Shown: positions 1 to 9,600 of the stretch, piece by piece | Layout of the letters: each line of letters opens with the position of its first letter | Numbering within the stretch: position 1 is the stretch's first letter | Assembly (NCBI GenBank): GCA_018714825.1 | Contig: DVMU01000180.1 | Location: 1-42,378, forward strand | DNA length: 42,378 nt | Origin: Candidatus Pullichristensenella excrementigallinarum | Lineage (GTDB): Bacteria; Bacillota; Clostridia; Christensenellales; Aristaeellaceae | Reading direction: 5' to 3' | The notes under the pieces: model-generated | The model's database searches: none | What the model was told of the DNA's origin: nothing | The model's input: only the letters and a program-made list of their open reading frames with translations | Position numbers and translations under genes: made by a program

Positions 1-46
1 TGTATGCCCTTATTTTTCCGGATTCTAACAGAAAGCCTATAAACCG

Positions 47-76
47 TTGACAAAAACCGTGTACTAATGTTAAAAT
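47..76 (+). promoter_or_regulatory. Predicted sigma-A promoter of the AAA ATPase gene
   Basis: A perfect TTGACA (47-52) is followed after 18 bases by TAAAAT (71-76), which differs from TATAAT at one position. The start codon of the next gene is at 237, so the 5' leader would be about 155 bases. The leader contains one imperfect GC hairpin near 170-194 but no recognisable riboswitch or terminator. Confidence 0.6.
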
Positions 77-236
77 TATCCAAGGACAGTGTGGGTGTCT
101 TTTTTCTTCTCAATTTGATTTTTTTCGGGGAAATTCTCCCCTTATTTTCCTTTTTTGCGAGGCCACAAGAAGGCGCGATTTTGCGCGTCCTTGCAAAGAA
201 AAGTGAGGATGAGTTTTGTAACAGGGAGGGAAAGCT

Positions 237-2474
237 ATGGTTTTGCCTGGAAAATTATGCATCGGAACTCTGGAAGAAGATAACCCGCAAAAGAGTTATT
301 TCCGGTTTCGACCTTTGATCCTTCTCACGGAAGACGGGTATCGCGCGTTTGAGGCGGTGGAAGAATATCCGGAGGACGGATGTATTCGCATTGTTCCGGA
401 CAAAAACGAATCCAGTCATTTCAAGGCGCGTATGCGGCGCATCGGCAAATACGCGCAGTTGGATTTGCGCGAGCATTCCGGGGAAAACGATAAAATCCGC
501 CCCAACAAAAACTATCGCGTGGATTTGCTGGAAAAAAACGCCAACATCGTCTATTCGGATGTGGTGGTGGATCTGGAGGACGGCGCGCTGATGGAGGTGT
601 TGGATCTTCCCGTCAAGGAGGACGCCTCTCACCTGGCATTGCAGATTCCCATGCCCCAATCCGCCAAGGTGCTGGTGCGCACGGAGCAGGGGATTCTTCC
701 CTGGACCTGGAAAGCCGAGGTCATGGAGGGCGTCGAAAACGGCGTTTCACTGGTTCGATTGGAAGAGGAAGTCGATTTGCAGGACGCGCGCGAGTTTATC
801 GAGCCGCAGGGCGCACACATCCTGTTGGCAGCGCCGGGGAAGACGCTTTTGAAAGTGCGTCCCGTCTATCCGGAAAACGCGCCCATGATTTCTCAGCCAC
901 CTGCCGTCTCTCCTCCTGTGGAAGAAAGCGCGCGAATTTCCCAGCGGGAACAGGCGCTTTTGCAACAGACGGGGCTCAACCCGCGCCGGGGCCGCAGCCT
1001 GCAGGAAATCATCGAGGATAAATGGCGGCACTCGCGCATCGATCAATTGGGGCATCCCATTCCCGCGTCCGCCACGGGCAAGCCGGTAGTCAGTCCGATT
1101 GAGCGCGCCGTGGAATCGGTCAAAAGCGTTTGGGGGCTTCCGGAAGCGCGGCAAGCCATGGTGGAAGAATTCTCCAAGTTGGAAGGCCTGAGCGGGGAAA
1201 TCCGCAAGCAAGTTGATCTGCGGGCGGAACGTGAGGCTGCAGATCGCCTCAACGAGCTGGAGGCACATCGGCTGAAACTGATCAACGAGGTGCGCGATTT
1301 GCAGACCGGCCGGCGAGAGGCGCGTGAAGAATTGCTGCGCGAGATCCGGCGGACAAACGCCCAGGAGATCGGCGAGGGCGAAAGGGAATTGCGCGCGTTG
1401 CGCGAGGAGGCCGACGCGTGCCGCCGTCAAATCGAGCAATATGAGGGCGCCCTGCGCGTGGCCCAGTCCTCGCTGGAGAACCTCTTGGGAGACAATTTTG
1501 CCCAGAAGATCATTGAGCACGCGTTGACGCGGGAGGCTACGGCAATCCTGCGCCGGATGGATGCGACGCCGTCCCTCCCGGAACACGCGCGCACAATTAC
1601 GCCTACGGCCGGGGAACTTTTAAGCGACGTGCGCCGGTTCTTTGCCGCTTCGGGAAGAAAAATTTCCAACGACGACGCAGTCAATCTTTTGACCTGTTTT
1701 ACCCTTTCGCCGGTCACGATTCTCTCCGGGCCGACCGGCTGCGGAAAGACCATGACCGTCCGGCTGCTGAGCGAGGCCTTGGGGCTGACAAAGTGGAACC
1801 GCTTCAGCAGGCTTCGCCCTCTACGCAGACCCGGCGAGGAAAACGCGCAGTTGCGCGCGTTTGCCGAAAGCCCGGGACACGAGGCGCCTTTGATGCTGTT
1901 GCTGGACGATGCGAACCTCCTGCCCGACGATCGTCTGGCCCAGGCCGCGATCGCCACCTTGGAAGATGAAAGCGCCAATCCCTGTATGCGCCTGTGGATG
2001 ACCGTGCAGGATTCCCAGCAGGGATTCCCGCTGCGCGCGCAGCTTTTGGATCGCGCGTTTCTTTTGCGGCTGGAAATGGATCAGTTTGACTGGGAACCGC
2101 TGGGCCAGATGCCGGATTCGCCGGAATTGGCCGTATCCTCTCAGGCGCTGGAAAATATCTTCTGTCCCCGGCCGGAGGCCATCGACGAGGAGGTGCGCCT
2201 GCGTATGAACGCGCTGCGCAAGGATCTCAACCGCCTGGGCGTCTCCGTTTCGCGCCGCACGCTGGACGCCTTGTGGAACTATTGCGCCGCGGCTACGCCG
2301 CTGATGCGCGAACATACTCCCTTGGAGGTGCTCGATTGGGGCGTGGCGCAGAGAGTGCTTCCGGTAGTCCTGTGTTGCGCGCCGCTCAGCGCGCTGATCG
2401 AATTGAAGGATCTCTTAAAAGACATGCCCCGTTGCCGGGAGCTTCTCAAAGAGCCTTTGCCCGTGGAGGTGTGA
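237..2474 (+). CDS. Coiled-coil AAA-type ATPase of unknown role
   Basis: A 745-residue protein that I cannot assign to a named family. Residues 1-210 look like a beta-rich N-terminal region without a recognised motif. Residues about 310-420 are charged and heptad-like, consistent with a coiled coil. A P-loop ATPase domain follows, with Walker A GPTGCGKT at 498-505 and an acidic Walker B at 552-560 (LMLLLDDAN); the next residues, LLPDD, resemble the MoxR/dynein-like branch of AAA proteins. The C-terminal 120 residues look helical, like an AAA lid. The start is set by GGGAGGG six bases upstream. No signal peptide or membrane segment is visible, so it is probably cytoplasmic. It has its own promoter and is followed by the separately promoted metG unit. 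A role as a remodelling or restriction-like (McrB-type) ATPase is possible but unsupported by neighbours. Confidence 0.8.
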   Translation: MVLPGKLCIGTLEEDNPQKSYFRFRPLILLTEDGYRAFEAVEEYPEDGCIRIVPDKNESSHFKARMRRIGKYAQLDLREHSGENDKIRPNKNYRVDLLEKNANIVYSDVVVDLEDGALMEVLDLPVKEDASHLALQIPMPQSAKVLVRTEQGILPWTWKAEVMEGVENGVSLVRLEEEVDLQDAREFIEPQGAHILLAAPGKTLLKVRPVYPENAPMISQPPAVSPPVEESARISQREQALLQQTGLNPRRGRSLQEIIEDKWRHSRIDQLGHPIPASATGKPVVSPIERAVESVKSVWGLPEARQAMVEEFSKLEGLSGEIRKQVDLRAEREAADRLNELEAHRLKLINEVRDLQTGRREAREELLREIRRTNAQEIGEGERELRALREEADACRRQIEQYEGALRVAQSSLENLLGDNFAQKIIEHALTREATAILRRMDATPSLPEHARTITPTAGELLSDVRRFFAASGRKISNDDAVNLLTCFTLSPVTILSGPTGCGKTMTVRLLSEALGLTKWNRFSRLRPLRRPGEENAQLRAFAESPGHEAPLMLLLDDANLLPDDRLAQAAIATLEDESANPCMRLWMTVQDSQQGFPLRAQLLDRAFLLRLEMDQFDWEPLGQMPDSPELAVSSQALENIFCPRPEAIDEEVRLRMNALRKDLNRLGVSVSRRTLDALWNYCAAATPLMREHTPLEVLDWGVAQRVLPVVLCCAPLSALIELKDLLKDMPRCRELLKEPLPVEV

Positions 2475-2490
2475 TGGCGCGCGATTTTCC

Positions 2491-2519
2491 TTGACAAGCC
2501 CAGGCGGTTTGGCTATAAT
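2491..2519 (+). promoter_or_regulatory. Consensus sigma-A promoter of the metG T-box leader
   Basis: TTGACA (2491-2496) and TATAAT (2514-2519) are both perfect matches separated by 17 bases. Transcription would start near 2526, at the beginning of the T-box leader. The promoter starts 17 bases after the stop codon of the upstream ATPase gene. Confidence 0.9.
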
Positions 2520-2525
2520 AGCGCC

Positions 2526-2804
2526 AGAGGCTGTGAAGGAAAGAGTAGCGAACCGGGCAAGTCCTAAGAGAGCCGGGAAAGGTGAAAGCCGGCGGCGAGC
2601 GGGTTTGTGAACATGGCTCCGGAGCTTCGCGCGCGAACAGGTTTGCCCGGGCATGGCGCTCGGCGGGCGGAAAGTAGCGCGCGGCGGAACGCCCCGTTAC
2701 CGGCGAGGCCGATGTTGGTCGGCTGTGAGGCGCATGTGGCGACAGGTGCGCAAACCAGGGTGGTACCGCGCGATGAGCGCCCCTCGGAAAGAGGGGCGCT
2801 TTTT
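2526..2804 (+). promoter_or_regulatory. T-box leader, methionine-specific, upstream of metG
   Basis: The hallmark T-box sequence AGGGTGGTACCGCG lies at 2757-2770 and is followed by an intrinsic terminator. The 5' part carries the usual Stem I pieces: AGGAAAGAGTAG near 2537, and the AG-bulge/distal-loop segment AGAGCCGGGAAAGGTGAAAGCC around 2569-2590 (described in parts). A candidate specifier loop GAACATG places ATG (Met) at 2613-2615. Established knowledge: uncharged tRNA pairs with the specifier and with the UGGN bulge, which stabilises the antiterminator. A Met specifier fits the downstream methionyl-tRNA synthetase. The specifier assignment is by position and would need a covariance-model fold to confirm. 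Confidence 0.92.
2776..2804 (+). terminator. T-box-controlled intrinsic terminator
   Basis: Perfect 10-bp arms AGCGCCCCTC (2776-2785) and GAGGGGCGCT (2791-2800) with loop GGAAA, followed by TTTTT. It lies just after the T-box sequence and before the metG ribosome site, the standard position for the regulated terminator. Confidence 0.93.
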
Positions 2805-2839
2805 GATTGCAGGAATCTCAGATGACGGGAGGAATTTCC

Positions 2840-4831
2840 ATGGAGGATCGCAAGAAGTTCTATATTACCACGCCCATCTATTACCCGAGCGGAAACATGC
2901 ATATCGGCCACACCTATACCACCGTGGCCGCAGATACCATGACGCGCTTTAAGAAGATGACCGGGTATGACACATACTTTCTCACCGGAACGGATGAGCA
3001 CGGGCAGAAAATCGAAAGGAAGGCGGAACAGGCCGGAAAGACTCCCAAGGAATTTGTCGATGAGATCGTGGCTGCGACCAAGGATCTCTGGAAATTGATG
3101 GAGATCGAATACGACGATTTTATCCGCACCACCGATGCGCGCCATGAAAAGGCCGTGCAGAAGATCTTCCGCAAATTCTACGAGCAGGGCGATATCTACA
3201 AAAGCGCCTATGAGGGTCAGTATTGCGCGGAATGCGAGGCGTTTTGGACGCCCACGCAGCTCAAGGAAGGCAATCTCTGTCCGGATTGCGGCCGCCCGAC
3301 CGAGACCGCGCGCGAGGAAAGCTATTTCTTCCGCATGAGCAAGTATCAGGATTGGCTGATCGAGTATATCGAGACGCATCCGGATTTCATCCAGCCGCCC
3401 TCCCGCGCCAACGAGATGCTCAACAACTTCCTGCGCCCGGGCTTGCAGGATCTGTGCGTGAGCCGCACCTCGTTTAAGTGGGGCGTGCCGGTGGATTTCG
3501 ATCCGGATCATGTGGTGTATGTGTGGATCGACGCGCTTTCGAACTATATCACGGCCCTGGGTTACGGGAGCGAGGACGATTCGCTGCTGCGGAAATTCTG
3601 GCCGGCAGACGTGCACCTGGTCGGCAAGGAGATCGTGCGGTTCCACACCATCTATTGGCCGATCATGCTCCATGCCCTGGGGCTGCCGCTTCCCAAGCAG
3701 GTGTTCGGGCACGGCTGGCTTCTGTTCGGAAACGACAAGATGTCCAAATCCAAGGGCAACGTCGTCTATCCCGGCCCGATCGTGGAGCGCTACGGGGTGG
3801 ACGCGCTCAGGTACTATCTCATGCGCGAGATGCCCTTCGGTTCGGACGGCAACTATACCAACGAGGCCATGCTCACCCGCACCAACGCGGACTTGGCCAA
3901 CGATCTGGGCAATCTCGTCTCCCGCACGGTGGCGATGATCGAAAAGTATTTCGGTGGAGCGGTGCCTGCGCCCCATGCGGAAGAGGAGCCCGACCGGGCG
4001 CTGCGCGAGCGCTATGAGGCGCTGCCCGCGCTGGTGGAAAAGTATATGGACGAATTGCAGTTCTCCCTCGCGCTCTCCGAAATCTGGAAGCTGATCGGCG
4101 ATTGCAACCGCTATATCGATCTGACCCAGCCCTGGATTCTGGGAAAGAGCGAGGAGGGCCGCCCGCGCCTGGAGACGGTTCTGTACTACCTGGCCGAATG
4201 CGTGCGCGCCATCGCGGTGTATATCGCGCCGACCATGCCCAAGACGCCCGCGCGCATTTTTGAGCAGCTGGGCGTGACCGATCCGGAGCTTTTCACCTGG
4301 CAGAGCGTCCAGAAATTTGGAGGGCTCAAGCCCGGAACGGTCGTGCACAAGGGCGCGGCGCTCTTCCCGCGCATCGACATTGCCAAGGAATTGGAAATCC
4401 TCTCCGGCGGCGATTCCGGGAAAAATCCGGACCCGCAGCCCCAAAAACAGCAGAAAAAGCCCGAAGCCAAGGCGGAAGAGACGCCCAAGGAGGAGGGCTT
4501 CGGCCTGATCACGGCGGATGATTTCTTCAAAGTGCAGCTGGTGACGGCCAAGGTCGTTTCCTGCGAGCGCGTGCCCAAGAGCGATAAACTGCTCAAGGAA
4601 ACCCTGGATGTGGGCGGCGAGACGCGCACGGTGCTCAGCGGCATCGCCCAGTGGTACACGCCCGAAGAAATGGTCGGGAAAACCGTTGTGCTGGTCAAAA
4701 ACCTCGCGCCGCGCAAGATGCGCGGGATCGTCAGCGAGGGAATGCTCCTGTGCGCCTCGGACGCGCAGGGCAATCTCAAGCTGGTGACGGTTGATGGCGG
4801 CGAATTCGCCTCCGGATCGGAGATCGGCTAA
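2840..4831 (+). CDS. metG: Methionyl-tRNA synthetase
   Basis: Charges tRNA-Met with methionine in the cytoplasm. The class I catalytic core is clear: HIGH at 21-24 and KMSKS at 300-304. A CxxC pair plus second CxxC (C129, C132, C147, C150) forms the zinc knuckle of the four-cysteine MetG type. The C-terminal 100 residues (about 560-663) are an EMAP-II/Trbp-like tRNA-binding domain joined by a Lys/Pro/Glu-rich linker near 540. At 663 residues the length is usual for the dimeric form. The start is placed at 2840 because GGGAGG lies seven bases upstream; an in-frame ATG at 2807 falls inside the leader and has no spacing to a ribosome site. Regulation is by the T-box described above. The stop overlaps the tatD start by one base, so the two are translationally coupled. 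Confidence 0.97.
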   Translation: MEDRKKFYITTPIYYPSGNMHIGHTYTTVAADTMTRFKKMTGYDTYFLTGTDEHGQKIERKAEQAGKTPKEFVDEIVAATKDLWKLMEIEYDDFIRTTDARHEKAVQKIFRKFYEQGDIYKSAYEGQYCAECEAFWTPTQLKEGNLCPDCGRPTETAREESYFFRMSKYQDWLIEYIETHPDFIQPPSRANEMLNNFLRPGLQDLCVSRTSFKWGVPVDFDPDHVVYVWIDALSNYITALGYGSEDDSLLRKFWPADVHLVGKEIVRFHTIYWPIMLHALGLPLPKQVFGHGWLLFGNDKMSKSKGNVVYPGPIVERYGVDALRYYLMREMPFGSDGNYTNEAMLTRTNADLANDLGNLVSRTVAMIEKYFGGAVPAPHAEEEPDRALRERYEALPALVEKYMDELQFSLALSEIWKLIGDCNRYIDLTQPWILGKSEEGRPRLETVLYYLAECVRAIAVYIAPTMPKTPARIFEQLGVTDPELFTWQSVQKFGGLKPGTVVHKGAALFPRIDIAKELEILSGGDSGKNPDPQPQKQQKKPEAKAEETPKEEGFGLITADDFFKVQLVTAKVVSCERVPKSDKLLKETLDVGGETRTVLSGIAQWYTPEEMVGKTVVLVKNLAPRKMRGIVSEGMLLCASDAQGNLKLVTVDGGEFASGSEIG

Positions 4832-5610
4832 TGCGCATTTTTGATGCCCACGCGCACCTGGCGGGCGAACGCTTTCGGGAGGATTTCCCGGAAGTGCTCG
4901 CCCGGATGCGGGAAAATCAGGTGGAATTTTGCATGTTGGTTTCCGATCCGGCGGAAGAGGAAAGCGATTTGGAACGCGCCTGCGCGCTTTCGGGCGAACT
5001 GGGCTTTCCCCTGGCCGTGGGCGTGCACCCGCACAACGCCAAGGCGTATTCCCCGGAAATCGAAAGGACGCTCGCGCAATGCGTGCGGCAGGGCGGGGTT
5101 TGCTGCCTGGGAGAAATCGGGCTGGATTACCATTACGATCTCTCCCCGCGCGAAACGCAGCGGCAGGTGCTCCAGCGTCAGCTCGATTTGGCGCTGGAAT
5201 GGAATCTCCCGGTGCAATTTCATATCCGCGAGGCGCATGGCGACGCCATGGAGATCCTCGCCGAGCGCCGACGGGAGGGGCGGCTGCCCAGGGGCGTGAT
5301 GCACTGCTTTTCCGGAAGCTGGGAGACGGCGAAGTTTTATCTGCATCTGGGCCTGTATCTCTCGCTTTCGGGGACCGTGACGTTCAAAAACGCGGCGAAG
5401 CTGCTGGAAGTGGCGAAGAACGTGCCCGCGGATCGGCTGTTTGTCGAAACCGATTGCCCCTATATGTCGCCCGAACCCATGCGCGGGCGGCGCAATGAGC
5501 CCGCGTTTGTGCGCTATACCTTTGAGCGCGTGGCCGCGTTGCGGGAGGAGAATCCCGAGGCGTTCGCGCGAAGATTGCGGGAAAACTTCCGCGAATTGTA
5601 CGGCTATTGA
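4831..5610 (+). CDS. tatD: TatD-family metal-dependent hydrolase (deoxyribonuclease)
   Basis: A 259-residue TIM-barrel amidohydrolase of the TatD/YabD family, which acts as a metal-dependent DNase in characterised members. Metal ligands are visible: HAH at 7-9, E95 in GEIGLDYH, H131, H158 in MHCFSG, and D208 in VETDCPY. Length is normal. It overlaps the metG stop by one base (TAATG), the same metG-tatD pairing seen in Bacillus and many other Firmicutes. It is expected to be expressed from the metG T-box transcript. Confidence 0.95.
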   Translation: MRIFDAHAHLAGERFREDFPEVLARMRENQVEFCMLVSDPAEEESDLERACALSGELGFPLAVGVHPHNAKAYSPEIERTLAQCVRQGGVCCLGEIGLDYHYDLSPRETQRQVLQRQLDLALEWNLPVQFHIREAHGDAMEILAERRREGRLPRGVMHCFSGSWETAKFYLHLGLYLSLSGTVTFKNAAKLLEVAKNVPADRLFVETDCPYMSPEPMRGRRNEPAFVRYTFERVAALREENPEAFARRLRENFRELYGY

Positions 5611-5630
5611 GGCAAAGCGTCCCGAAATGC

Positions 5631-5670
5631 AGGCGGCCGGGCTTGAATGCCCGCGTCGCCTTGCCTTTTT
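5631..5670 (+). terminator. Probable terminator after tatD
   Basis: A two-part stem, AGGCG/CGCCT outside and CGGGC/GCCCG inside around a TTGAAT loop, is followed by TGCC and five T. The internal loop makes it weaker than the other terminators here, so read-through into the next gene is plausible. Confidence 0.5.
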
Positions 5671-5716
5671 GATGGTCTTACGCCCCGGAACGGGGCGGCG
5701 GGAAGGCGGAAATTTC

Positions 5717-6445
5717 ATGCGCGTATTGGATTTGGATATGGATTTTTTCCTCACGGACGTGTGCGAATTGGCCGCGGAGGGCGCTCGCCCGTCTCTTAAG
5801 GAGGCACGGCCCTGGGAAGAGGCGGAAGTGCGCCGCTTTTTGGAGGAAAATTGCGGGCTTTGCAGGGAGCGTCCCGTTCCCGGAGCCGTGTTTGTCACGC
5901 ACGACGGCGCGCTTGGCTATTGGGAGGCGCTGCTCAAACGGGGCGCGCTGACGGCGCCTTTTTGGGTGACGCATGTGGATGCGCACAGCGATTTGGGCAT
6001 CGGGCGGCCCGGACCCGCGTTTGTGCTGGAAAGCGTGCTTTCGCGTCCTCCGGCAAGGCGCGTGGATCTGCCCCGCTATATTGCCGATCAGAAGCTGGAT
6101 GAAGCCAATTATCTGCTCTTTGCCCTGGCCTTTTGCTGGGTTTCCCATCTGGAAAACGTGCGCAATCCGCATTCCCGGAGCGATGTTCCGGAACGGATCG
6201 CGGTCTACGGGCCGGGCGGGGAAATCGAGGCGCTGCAATTGCAGTCGAGCGTCTCGCGGCTGATTCCCGCGCTGGATTACCACGAGCCGCGCGTGGGATA
6301 CCGCGCGTATGCGGATTTTCGCGATTTTTCCGCGGACGCGCCCTATGATTTTGCGACCCTCGCCATTTCCCCCCGCTATGCGCCCCGGGAGGCGGATTTT
6401 ATCGCCCGCCTGTTCCGGGAATACATCCGGGAATCCGCGCAATAG
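5717..6445 (+). CDS. UPF0489 family protein (arginase-like fold)
   Basis: A 242-residue protein with the features of UPF0489, a family of unknown function thought to share the arginase/deacetylase fold. The N-terminal LDLDMDFF (4-11) and HVDAHSDLG (86-94) provide the Asp/His set expected to bind metal, and THDGALGYWE (61-70) is also typical. The start at 5717 is chosen for GGAAGGCGG upstream; the open frame continues upstream only inside tatD. It lies 106 bases after tatD, behind a probable terminator and a GC hairpin at 5682-5698, and ends before a strong terminator. The substrate is unknown. Confidence 0.85.
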   Translation: MRVLDLDMDFFLTDVCELAAEGARPSLKEARPWEEAEVRRFLEENCGLCRERPVPGAVFVTHDGALGYWEALLKRGALTAPFWVTHVDAHSDLGIGRPGPAFVLESVLSRPPARRVDLPRYIADQKLDEANYLLFALAFCWVSHLENVRNPHSRSDVPERIAVYGPGGEIEALQLQSSVSRLIPALDYHEPRVGYRAYADFRDFSADAPYDFATLAISPRYAPREADFIARLFREYIRESAQ

Positions 6446-6522
6446 GCGGGGCGGGTTGGGGGGGTCGGTTCCATGGAAATCCCCGGATTTTCGGACGGGA
6501 GGAGCTTGTGCTTTGGAAAACT

Positions 6523-6554
6523 CGAGCGCGACATAAAGCCGCGCTCGTTTTTTT
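6523..6554 (+). terminator. Intrinsic terminator of the metG-tatD-UPF0489 group
   Basis: Perfect 8-bp arms CGAGCGCG (6523-6530) and CGCGCTCG (6540-6547), loop ACATAAAGC, followed by seven T. The arms match the outer arms of the palindrome repeated at 15611-15639 and 17223-17251, so it may belong to the same family of hairpin blocks. Confidence 0.9.
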
Positions 6555-6622
6555 ATAGAGCCCCTTGGGACAAGGTTTTTGGCTGTCTAAGAGGAAGGCC
6601 TATTGGTTTCCGAAGGGAAGTC

Positions 6623-9600
6623 TTAATCGATTTCCCAATAGTAGTAATCGACGGGAGAGGCCTCCTTGATTGTGCCGTCGGTATAGATGATCTTGTGGAT
6701 TCCGGCATAGACCGTATCCACCTGGCTTTTATCGGGCATGGTGATGTAATCGGAATAGACGGTCTGACCGGGGGAGACGGTTTTTTCCGTCGTGCCGTAA
6801 TAGACCATGTCTTCTCCATAGATCGGATCGCCCCAGACGTCTACCGCGTACATGTACATTTCAAACGCCTTTATGGTCTTGCGCTTTGCCGTATTGGTGA
6901 CCTTTACGCGCATCCGGATGCGGTCGTTTCCCGGGAATTCCCATTGTCCGTAGCCTTCCAGAACCAGCGCGAATTCCGGTTCCGAATAATAGATGGCCGA
7001 ACCGCTGTTAAGGCATTCCAGCATTTCGAAGGTGGCGACATACTTTTCGGAATCCGAATCATAGATGCCGTTGGCCATTTTGAAAGCGTATACGGCCTGC
7101 GCGGTCTGATTTCCGAAAATTCCGTCGATTTCGCCGTCGTAATAGCCCATAAGATACAGCCGCGTCTGCAGATAGACGACATCGTTTCCCTCATCGCCAT
7201 TGGAAAGCTCCCGCAGGGGCCGGGAGGTGGGCTCGGCCGTGGGAGAAGAGGCGACGGGAAGCGAGGCCGAGGAGGTTCCCGAGCGCAGCAAGGTCACCGG
7301 CTGCTCGAACAGCGTCTCATAGGTATCGTAATCATAAACCCGCATGGTGAAGCTCAGTTCCCGGAAATTCTGCAAATCTCCCTGGCCCGAAAGGGGCTCA
7401 AAGAAGAAGTATTCGGGAATGGAAGCGCCGTCGTCCACATCGTAGATTCCGATTCCGTCCACTTCCACGCCGTCCGCGTATGCGTCCCGGATGGAAATGG
7501 CAATTGTATGGCCGGTTTGGTTTTCCATGGATACGTCGAAGCGGAGCTGTCCGTCGCTGGCGCGGAAGGAGGATTCGGTAAGCATGAGCCAGAGACCGTT
7601 GCGGTCGATGGGCACGATGCCCTCCACGCCGGAATCGATGGAGAATACCGCTTCGCCCGAAGCTTGGGAGGACCCGATGGAGGGAATAAAGACCGAACCC
7701 TGCCGGACAAAGGTGATGGGGATATCGAAAAGCGTTGAGTACGAGTTTGCGTCGATGACCCGCAGCGTGAGGCTTCCGGATTGCGCGTTCTGGTAGAGGC
7801 TGTGGGAGCCTTCCCTCACATCGGGAGAAACGAAGAAGGAATCGGAAAGGGAAGCGCCGTCGGGGATGTCAAAGATCCCGGCGCCGCCGCCGGCCTGACC
7901 GTCAACAAAGGATTCGGTGACCAGGACGGTAATCTCGCGACCGGAGTTGTTGGAAACATTGCCTTCAAAGCGGATCAGGGGATAATCCTCATAGTATCCG
8001 GGTTCGACCTCGAGGAACACGCCGCCCTGATCGATGAGGGTGTACATGCCGGAAGTGGGCTGCGGGGACGAGGAGGATGAAGAAGAAGAGGACGAAGACG
8101 AGGACGACGAGGAAGAAGCGGCGTTTGCGGGAACAAAGGCCGAACCCTGGCGCACAAAGGAGACGGGGACGTCAAAGAGCGTCGCGAAAGTGTTTGCGTC
8201 GATGACCCGGAGCGTGACCGTTCCGGATTGCGCGTTCAGGAAGCTATCCTGATCTTCTTCCTTGTTTTCGGGAGAAATGAAGAAGGAATCGGAAAAGGAA
8301 GCGCCGTCGGCAATCTCAAAGATCCCCGCGCCACCGGCGGCCTGGCCGTCAACAAAGGATTCGGTGACCAAGATGGAAATCTCATGGCCGGAGTTGTTGG
8401 AAACATTGCCTTCAAAGCGGATCAGGGGATAATCCTCATAGCGCCCGGGTTCGACCTCGAGGAACACGCCGCCCTGATCGATGAGGGTGTACATGCCGGA
8501 AGTGGGCTGCGGGGACGAGGAGGATGAAGACGAGGAAGAGGACGAGGAAGAAGCGGCGTTTGCGGGAACAAAGACCGAACCGTCTCTGACAAAATTGAGG
8601 GAGACGGTAAACAGAGTGTCGTAAGAATCGGCGTCGCTGACATCCAGCACGAGGGAAATGGATTGTGCGTTCTGGAAGATATCCTCGCCGCCGCGCCCCT
8701 CTTCGGGACAGACGAAGAAGTAGTCGGATTTGGAAGCGCCGTCGGCGACGTCGAAGATACCCCCGCCGCCGGTGGATTTCCCATCGACAAAGGAATTGGT
8801 GATGAAGATGGAGATTTCCTGGCCGGAGTAGTTGGAGATATTGCCGTCAAAGCGGATCATGGGGAAATCGTCATAATATCCGGGTTCGACCTCGAGGAAC
8901 ACGCCGCCCTGATCGATGAGGGTGTACATGCCGGAAGTGGGCTGCGGGGACGAGGAGGACGAAGACGAGGAGGACGAGGAAGAAGCGGCGTTTGCGGGAA
9001 CAAAGACCGAACCGTCCCTGACAAAATTGAGGGAGACGGTAAACAGAGTGTCGTAAGAATCGGCGTCGCTGACATCCAGCACGAGGGAAATGGACTGAGC
9101 ATCCTGGAAGATGTCCTCGCCGCCCATGCCGTCTTCAGAGCAGACAAAGAAGTATTCGGGAATGGAAGCGCCGTCGGCGACGTCGAAGATGCCTCCGCCG
9201 CCGGTGGATTTCCCATCGACAAAGGAATCCATGACAAAGATGGAAATTTCCTGGCCGGAGTAGTTGGAGATATTGCCGTCAAAGCGGATCATGGGATAAT
9301 CGTCGTAATATCCGGGTTCGACCTCGAGGAACACGCCGCCCTGATCGATGAGGGTATACATGCCGGAAGAGGGCTGCGTGGACGAGGAATTTCCCTGCGC
9401 AAGGGGATTTGCCAGCGAAACGGGGACGCTAAACAGCGTCTGGAAATTTTCGGAATTCCAGACCTCCAGCACAAAGGAAAGGTTTTGCGCGCCGGAGAGA
9501 TCAACGAAGTCGCCGGGGAGAGGTGTAAAGAAGAAATATTCGGGGATGGAGGAATTGTCGGCCACGTCGTAAATACCGATGCCGTCGACTTCCCGTCCAT

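Noticed and set aside
67-318. Small 83-codon frame before the AAA ATPase
   Set aside because: Its ATG lies within the predicted promoter and has no ribosome site, and its second half overlaps the ATPase gene in another frame.
2564-4444. A 626-codon minus-strand frame
   Set aside because: Antisense to metG and its T-box leader.
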